Shown here piece after piece: positions 57,420 to 64,000 of a stretch of 64,000 nt of DNA (position 1 is its first letter; the number at the start of each line of letters is the position of its first letter). Source of the stretch: Polyporus tsugae (lineage: Eukaryota > Basidiomycota > Agaricomycetes > Polyporales > Polyporaceae); assembly GCA_024305745.1 (NCBI GenBank), contig JAHRBS010000001.1:2728001-2792000 (forward strand), read 5' to 3'. The notes beneath the pieces were generated by a model. That model was not told the origin of the DNA and did no database searches. It saw nothing but the letters and a program-made list of their open reading frames with translations. Position numbers and translations under genes: made by a program.

Positions 57420-58037
57420 GTGACGTTTGCCGTTTTATTACTTGTTTCTTGCTATTCGGTGATTTGAACGGAACGTTACCGAATCCACTCGCAGCACTGG
57501 CTTGCGGACGTTTGAATCCTTGGTAGTGTTGGTGAACGCCCACACCTGTATGTTACTAGCTTCTTGGCCGGGAGACGATGAGTGCGAACTGCTGTTAATC
57601 AGATAAGTTCTACAATTTTCCATTCAAACGCGAATTCGAAGAGGTTTGTTATAGAGCGATAGGCAACGTACCCGTCAGCTCGGCGACTTTCCTCTGCTTG
57701 CCTGTCTCGCATCTCGTTGCAAAGACGGCTTGCTTTATGAACTCATAGAGGACACGCTCGTGGCCTGCTTGAGTCGACTAGATAAATTATCGGGTGGAAG
57801 GGGTATGAGATTTTCCAAAAACCAGCCGCAATAATGCCAGCCGGGCCTGTCCCCAAGACAAGCGCCCTGCGAGCTGGCCACGCCCACGTGATGTGGCACA
57901 CAGTCGCGTTCGGTTCATCGTGACCGTCCAAGTCGCAGGCTGTGCCTGGCCTCCTCCCTCGTCCTCATCCTCATCGTCCTCCTTCTCCCTCTTCTTCCGG
58001 GCCTCCTCGTCCTATCTGTCCCACTTTACTCGACAAC
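57420..58037. other. Intergenic region upstream of chitin synthase
   Basis: About 600 bp; no gene seen. A CT-rich stretch (57950-58010) lies just before the start codon, as is common in fungal promoters. Confidence 0.45.
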
Positions 58038-61000
58038 ATGGCTTCCCGACGCAGACAACTCACCTACGCCCCACTCAACGATACTCATGACAGTCGCGAC
58101 GTCTCCCCTACTCGACCTTCCACGATTATGCGACTAGCTATGGCAGAACAAGACGAATACAACAGACAACAAAACATGACGACCGTTCAACACCGACCCC
58201 CACGAACATCCCCCATCCGGTACCCATCTCTTCCTGCCGTGCCCGAAGCATCCGAAGAGGGATCTGTGACGAGCGAGAGGATGTCGCTCTCGAGGCAGAG
58301 CTCTGGAGAGACGCTTTACGGTGACAGACACGATGTGTATGCTCCCTATAATCGTGTGCTTCCTGCTCCCCAACTCCCTACCATTGACTCTGGCGAACCC
58401 CTTGACTGGAATGCCTTGAACCCTGCGCCAGAAGACGACCCATTTTCCGACTCTCACCTTCCAATATACCACCAGCCCGCGCCCTCTGCACCGGCGCAGC
58501 CGCCGTCCCTCGTTATGCAACAAAACACGTCCCAGTCTACGCTCTCGGAGCATTATTACATGCCCGACCGCACCTCCTGGCCCTCGCGTCCAGTCTCCGC
58601 CTACAGCGCCGTGAGCACTGACGTGACTGGGTACAGCTACGCCCTGCCTCCAGAGCAGCACGCAATGGCGATGTACCCTGCAGATGCGTCCATAGATCAC
58701 TTCCAGCATGATACTGAAGCGTATGCCTCCGGCGCGTTCTCCCGAGCGACATACCGGCCTCCGCGTTCGCGTTCGCCAACCCCCGCAGTCGACGACGAGG
58801 ACTACCAAATCACAGGCGATGGCAGCGTGCAGTACACCGGCTTCTCGCCCTCCCCCCAGCGCAGGCAAGTTATCACCAACGAGAACGAATCCCCTCTCCG
58901 TCCACGGTCGTTCTCCCAGGTGCCGACGAATGAGAATGAGTCTCCCCAGCGTCGGCCGTTCTCAAAAGTGTCTACGAACTCCTCCGAGTCCAGCCTGTCC
59001 GCGTTCGGCCACTCGCGCACGTTTCTGCGCGCGATGTCCGAGCCTGCGGACCCCGAGAAGGCGTCGCTCGCGCATTCGGCATCGACGACGATGACGGAGC
59101 CCGAGACACCTCTCCAGACGCGGCACTTTGGACCTGCTCCCACAGGCCGCGTGATGCGCCGGCACAAGACGAAGAAGCGGGTGCAGCTCACGAATGGAAA
59201 CCTGGTGCTCGACTTGTCCGTGCCGCCGAAACTGGTGCTGCCCCGCAAGGGCGACGCGGAAACGCTGAAGGCGCGGTACACCGCCGTGACGTGCGACCCC
59301 GACGAGTTCGAAAAGAAGGGGTTCTTCCTGCGGCAGAACGAGATGAAACGGACGACGGAGCTGTTTATTGTTATTACTATGTATAATGTGGGTGCGTTCC
59401 TGCACTAGATGCGCGTGATGGAGCTGACTGGGAATGCAGGAGGACGAGGTGCTTTTCTGCAGGACGATGATCGGCGTCATGCGGAACATCGCACACTTGT
59501 GTTCGCGGAAGAACTCGCGGACGTGGGGCGAGGACGCCTGGAAGAAGGTAGGCGTTATGCTAGCGCGACCGCATTCGCGCTGATCGCGGTTTACAGGTTG
59601 TCGTGTGCATTGTGGCGGACGGCCGGAAGAAAGTCCACCCACGCGTGTTGGACTGCCTGACGTTGCTAGGCGTGTACCAGCCAGGAGACCACATGAAGAA
59701 CATGGTGAACAACAAGCCGGTGACGGCGCACCTCTTCGAGTACACTACCACCTTCGGCCTGGACGAGAACCTGAAGTTCAAGTACCCAGACAAAGGCATC
59801 GTGCCGACACAGATCATCTTCTGCATGAAGGAGAAGAACCAGAAGAAGATCAACTCGCATCGGTGGTTCTTCAACGCGTTTGGCTCGTTGCTGCAGCCAA
59901 ACGTGTGCGTGTTGCTGGACGTCGGGACCCGACCGGGGAACAAGAGCATCTATCACCTGTGGAAGGCGTTCGACATGAACTCGAACGTCGCGGGTGCGTG
60001 CGGGGAGATTGCAGTGTACAAGGGCAAGCATTGGCTCGGGCTCCTTAATCCTCTCGGTATGTGTATCGCTGGGCGGTGTTCCGACCGGGAATGCTAACTG
60101 TTCTCCAGTTGCTGCCCAGAACTTTGAGTATAAGATCACGAACATCCTCGACAAGCCCACTGAATCCTTGTTCGGATACATTAGCGTGTTGGTGAGTATC
60201 GTTCATTACTAGGTTTCGCAAGCGTCTGCTGACTTGTTACGCAGCCTGGAGCGTTCTCTGCATACAGGTACATCGCGCTCCAGAACGATAAGTATGGGTT
60301 TGGGCCACTCGCCTCTTACTTCAAGGGCGAGGTGCTGCATGGCCGCGATACGGACATCTTCACCTCGAACATGTGTAAGTTCCATTCTGAGCCACTCCTA
60401 ATGCATACTGAAGGCTGGTACCTTTTAGACCTTGCCGAGGATGTAAGCCATTCCTTACGACGCGCATACGTCGGCTCACGACATGGGGTAGCGTATCTTG
60501 TGCTTCGAACTTGTCGCGAAACGCAACTCCAACTGGGTTCTCAAGTACGTCAAGAGTGCGATCGCAGAGACGGACGTCCCCGAAGCACTCCCAGAGTTCA
60601 TCAGCCAGCGCCGTCGCTGGCTCAATGGCTCGTTCTTCGCCGCGACGTACGCCATTGCTCACCTCGGCCAGATCTTGCGCTCGGGACACAGCGTCGTGCG
60701 CAAGGTTTTGCTCGTCTTGGAGACAATCTACAACGTGATCAATTTGATTGCATCCTGGTTCGCCGTCGTGAGTGTCATGCGTATCTGGTGTGTGTATGCT
60801 CGGACGTACTGATGGTCTGTGTAGGGCAATTTCTATCTGTTCTTCGTGGGTAGTTCCGCGATTGTATCGGTCCAACGAGATACTGAGATAGTTGTTCCAG
60901 GTCATCTTGACATCGTCCTTGGAAAGTAAAGCGTTCGGAATGCCTGCCATTAAGTACTTCAACGCTGCGAGCCAGTTCTTTATGGCAGGCCTGGTGACAT

Positions 61001-62131
61001 CGATCTTCCTCTTCTCTATGGGCAACAAGCCAAGAGCGTATGTCACCCTCGACCCGCTCCGTTCCACAGACTCGTGAAACTGACATTCCCTCCATGGCCG
61101 ACCCAGATCAACATGGAAGTACATGATTTGCACCCTTGCCTTTGCCGTCCTCATGATCTACGTCATCTTCGCTGCCATTATGTGTTCGATTCAGGCTGCC
61201 AAACAGGGCGGCGCCGCGGATCGGCTCATGCTGTTCAGCATCATCCTGACCTACGGCAGTGCGTATCCCTTTACCTCATTATGGCCAGTTGCGTAGAACT
61301 CACCTGTATCAGTGTATGCATTGTCGAGCGTTCTCGCGTTCGATCCGTGGCACATGTTCACCAGCTTCATCCCATACCTGCTCCTGTCGCCGACCTATAT
61401 CAACATCCTCCAGATGTACGCCGATCCTGTTCTGATCCCTATGCAGCGGCTCACACATCCTGATTAGCTACGCATTCGCTAACCTCGACGACGTGAGTAA
61501 CTTACCCTTCCCTTTCTTTCGCTACATTCGCTGACATCGCGCCTGCCGCTAGATCTCATGGGGCACGAAGCAAGACACGGAGGTCAACACGGACCTCGGT
61601 GCCGTCATCCAAAACAGCAACTCGCAGGTCGATCTCGAGGTGCCCACGGACGCGACGGACGTGAACAACATCTACGAGGAGGCGCTTGACAACCTCCGCA
61701 ACCGCAGGCCGCTCCCCAAGCCCGCCGGGCTGAGCAACGCGGAGAAGGAGCAGCTCGCGAGGGACTACTACGCCAACGTCCGCACGAACGTCCTCCTGTT
61801 CTGGGTCCTGTCAAACGTACGTCGTGTGTCTCTCGGTTCTCGGTGTGTGCAAGGCGGCTGAATTTTTGTGTTTGTTTGTTTGAAGGGGCTGCTGCTCGTC
61901 GCGATCCTTGGCGGCGGGGATGCGGTGAGCACGTTCTCGGTCAACGATACCTTCAGCCGGACGAAGACGTACATGACCTTCATCCTGGCTTTCGTCGCGA
62001 TCACCAGTATCATTGTAAGCCGTGTCGCTGAATTGTCTCTAACCTTTGGCTGCATGCTGATGCTCACCTGTGCGTTGCAGCGTTTCACGGGCTCCCTAAT
62101 GTACCTCACCGCCCGTGTCTTTACCGGATGA
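58038..62131 (+). CDS. Chitin synthase, division 1 (class I-III)
   Basis: Plasma-membrane glycosyltransferase (GT2) polymerising UDP-GlcNAc to cell-wall chitin. The start at 58038 ([20 protein letters not shown]) opens a 370-residue disordered Ser/Pro-rich N-terminus. The conserved CHS N-terminal region is [20 protein letters not shown] and [19 protein letters not shown]. Then [80 protein letters not shown], the catalytic [13 protein letters not shown] (through a 14-nt microexon) and [18 protein letters not shown] with the QRRRW signature. Transmembrane segments follow ([59 protein letters not shown] and a last one ending [16 protein letters not shown]). The [16 protein letters not shown] block (61560) is typical of division 1. 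No myosin or chitin-binding domain. About 12 exons, all in frame. Confidence 0.94.
60429..60442 (+). other. 14-nt microexon of the chitin synthase gene
   Basis: Bounded by TTTTAG (60423-60428) and GTAAGC (60443-60448). It joins ..SNM-T|AC to CTT GCC GAG GAT and then RILCFELV, giving the catalytic YLAEDR motif. Flanking introns are 54 bp (60375-60428) and 49 bp (60443-60491). Confidence 0.9.
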
Positions 62132-62344
62132 GCTTCTTGGTCATATGTATACTTACATACACATCCATGTATCGCTTTATCTTCACTATGCCCCTCTTAG
62201 GATCGTCTCACGGACTTTACTCTGTATACCGTATCTTGTTCTGTTGATACTCGTGTGCATATATCTACACCTAAGCATACACCTCTCCCAATACCTGTCG
62301 AACTAGACCGCAAACACACCAGAACATGCGAAACATAAGTGCCT
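62132..62344. other. Convergent 3' ends of chitin synthase and the neighbouring minus-strand gene
   Basis: 213 bp between stop codons, T-rich; it probably holds both polyadenylation sites. Confidence 0.5.
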
Positions 62345-63888
62345 TCATGCAAACAAGTAGTCATGGAACGATCGCCTGCCCGCAGCCTGCGCCCGAGCCG
62401 CACGCTCCGCGAGCCGTCTCACCCGCGGCGGCGCCCTCCGCGCAGGCGAGCGCGACGGCGAGCTCGCAGACCTGCGCTGCCGCTCCAGCAGCCGCGACCT
62501 CAGCACGTCCGGGCCCTGGCGCCGCCGGTCGGCCAGCGGCGTCCTGTCCAGTCCAGGATGGGGATGGACGTCGGCGATAGCGTCGCTCAGCGATAGCGAC
62601 TCGACGCTCGCCGCGAGGTCGCCCTCCGGCGCGGACCTGTCCCCGTCCCCGTCGCCCTCGACGTCGGACTCGCCGATGACGGACCATCCGTCCGAGTCGA
62701 GCGCGGACATCGATATCTGGGGCCCGCGCGACGCATACATGGACGTGTTGACCGGGGCGAGCGCGGGCGAGGCGGGGGCGGAGGCGTCCGAGGCGACCTC
62801 CGCGATCGCTGTGAGTGCTGCAGCGTTAGGAGCAGAAGGTGAGGCGGGGCTGAGGGCCTCGGCGTCGGAGAGCTCGCGGTCGGAGACGAGCTCGGACTCG
62901 GAGGTGTCGAGGTCGGTTGCTGAGAGCTCGGAGAGGTCCGTCACGGGCGGGGTGTCGAGCGTGGGGGCGGCGTAGCGCGTGGGGCGGGTGACGTTCGGGC
63001 GGAGGAGGTAGGTGAGGCGTTGGCCGGAGGTGTCTTTGCCTGCCAGTGGGATGGGGTTAGGACGGCTGGGGAGTCAAGGTCAGCGGTAGAGGAGACAGAG
63101 ACGACGTACTGAAGCTGACGACGTCGTGGTAGCGCGCGCAACAGTGCACGACGTAGCGGGTGAACGCGTTGTCCTCGATGTTCCAGACGAGCTGGAGCGG
63201 CGTGCGCGAGATCTCGAGGATTGCGCTAGTCGAGCCGATTGGGGCGCCGGGTGAGTCGAGTGTGGAGGACGCGTCGGGAGCGAGTATCACACCGCCTGCC
63301 GCTAGCCAGGTCATGATCTCGTCTTCGACCTCCTTCACGAGCAGCTCTGTGCGCGGTCCAGAGCTGCGAAGCTGGCGGCGCATGCCCTTCAAGCTCAGCG
63401 AGAAGCGTCCTGCGTTGGCGGAGGTGGGCTCGCGGGTAGCAGGGACGGCCGGGGGGATGGGGTTGTTGCGCGATAAGAAGTTTGGGAGGGGTTCGGGGAA
63501 GGTAGGCCGGCTGCTCGGGGCGGGGACGGTGAAGTCTCTGTTGGATGGCACGACAATATGCGCGTTGCCCACAAACCGCGCTGCAAATCCACAGCCGCGC
63601 CCGAACTGATGAGCACAGACAGACAAAGGGTAGCTGGGAGGGCGCACCGTTCTCTTTGCGCCGAACCCACCGCTTGCCCTCCTTATCGTCCCGCCTGTTC
63701 CGCTTCGCAGAGACGGAGGCGGACGGAGGTGGGGCCGTTTGGGATTGGATACGCAAGTGCGCAAAGCGGTCTGAGAGACTGGGGTTGCGGAGAATGGCGG
63801 GGAAAGACATGGGTATGGGGCCATTGTCCCTGACTGGAGATGGTGCTGCGTCGGGGCTGGGGGCTGGTAGTTGCTCTATGGTATCCAT
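62345..63888 (-). CDS. Conserved basidiomycete protein of unknown function
   Basis: The start at 63886-63888 gives MDTIEQLPAPSPDAAPSPVR. An intron near 63570-63645 joins RNRRDDKEGKRWVRRKEN to the core: HIVVPSNRDFTV, FSLSLKGMRRQLRSSGPRTE, LLVKEVEDEIMTWLAAGGV and PLQLVWNIEDNAFTRYVVHC-CARYHDVVSFS. A second intron (GTACGT..GGCAG) leads to KDTSGQRLTYLLRPNV. The rest is Ser/Asp/Glu-rich (LSELSATDLDTSESELVSD, DSDGWSVIGESDVEGDGDG) and ends in an Arg-rich tail finishing RRSFHDYLFA at 62345. No signal peptide or membrane segment. The core looks like a helical domain conserved across basidiomycetes, but I cannot name it. Confidence 0.75.
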
Positions 63889-64000
63889 ATCAGCAGGAGC
63901 AGATGTCGGTGTTATGGAGCGGAGACAAGTCTATGAACCCTCTTCTAGAGGCTTAAATTGCGTCGAGAGTGAAGAGGACGAAGTCGGTGGCCTCCCCGAT
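63889..64000. other. Upstream flank of the last gene (window edge)
   Basis: 112 bp with no feature recognised. Confidence 0.3.

Noticed and set aside
58134..58868. Minus-strand open frame within the chitin synthase N-terminus
   Set aside because: Antisense shadow of the Ser/Pro-rich exon; no motif.
1..64000. CRISPR array, bacterial operons, rRNA, telomeric repeats
   Set aside because: No regularly spaced repeats, Shine-Dalgarno-linked gene strings, rRNA sequence or TTAGGG-type arrays were seen.

Overview
The window is eukaryotic and fungal. Almost every gene is cut by short (about 50-60 bp) GT-AG introns. The proteins are typical of filamentous Basidiomycota (Agaricomycetes; a polypore-type wood fungus is plausible but not proven): a division 1 chitin synthase, fungal GtaA-type glutaminases, a YAGHG-type caspase-fold protein, a basidiomycete HNH protein and an Arf6 starting MGANLSKALG. 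It is ordinary chromosomal sequence with several local duplications and a few transposon remains. I saw no CRISPR array, bacterial operon, rRNA or telomere repeat.

Left part (1-18.3 kb, all minus strand). Three tandem paralogues of a secreted, membrane-anchored glutaminase A (A runs off the left edge; B; C) are followed by an intact glutamate-cysteine ligase (GCS1). Between A and B lies a decayed copy of the 3' part of GCS1, so the duplicated unit was probably 'glutaminase + end of GCS1'. A 679-bp non-autonomous DNA transposon with perfect terminal inverted repeats sits inside this pseudogene.

18.3-25 kb. ATG6/Beclin (minus) and a metacaspase-like gene (plus) are divergently transcribed. The metacaspase reading frame appears broken near its C-terminus. 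A truncated duplicate of the RraA-like gene follows, then GCTAC-rich repetitive DNA.

25-32.4 kb. A 5'-truncated LINE (endonuclease remnant, reverse transcriptase, RNase H-like region, zinc knuckle) lies on the minus strand. It is followed by about 3.4 kb in which I can support no gene.

32.4-44.7 kb. A gene of unknown function with a possible C7 frameshift; the intact RraA-like gene; a VanZ-like membrane protein; a mitochondrial Mmc1-like protein; a truncated LRR/F-box-type gene ending next to a tRNA-Gly(UCC); mitochondrial-type cysteine synthase; and Arf6.

45-64 kb. An LRR protein and RAD23 (divergent), a WD40 relic, an HNH protein, a long gene starting with a probable TPP1-type OB fold and carrying S/T-Q clusters (candidate shelterin subunit), chitin synthase (with a 14-nt microexon encoding its catalytic signature), and a conserved basidiomycete protein of unknown function.

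The most coherent theme is glutamate/cysteine/glutathione supply: glutaminases beside glutamate-cysteine ligase, with cysteine synthase 23 kb away. That link is inference only. The strongest new observations are structural: the nested duplication with its inserted MITE, the catalytic microexon in chitin synthase, and the SQ-cluster telomere-protein candidate.
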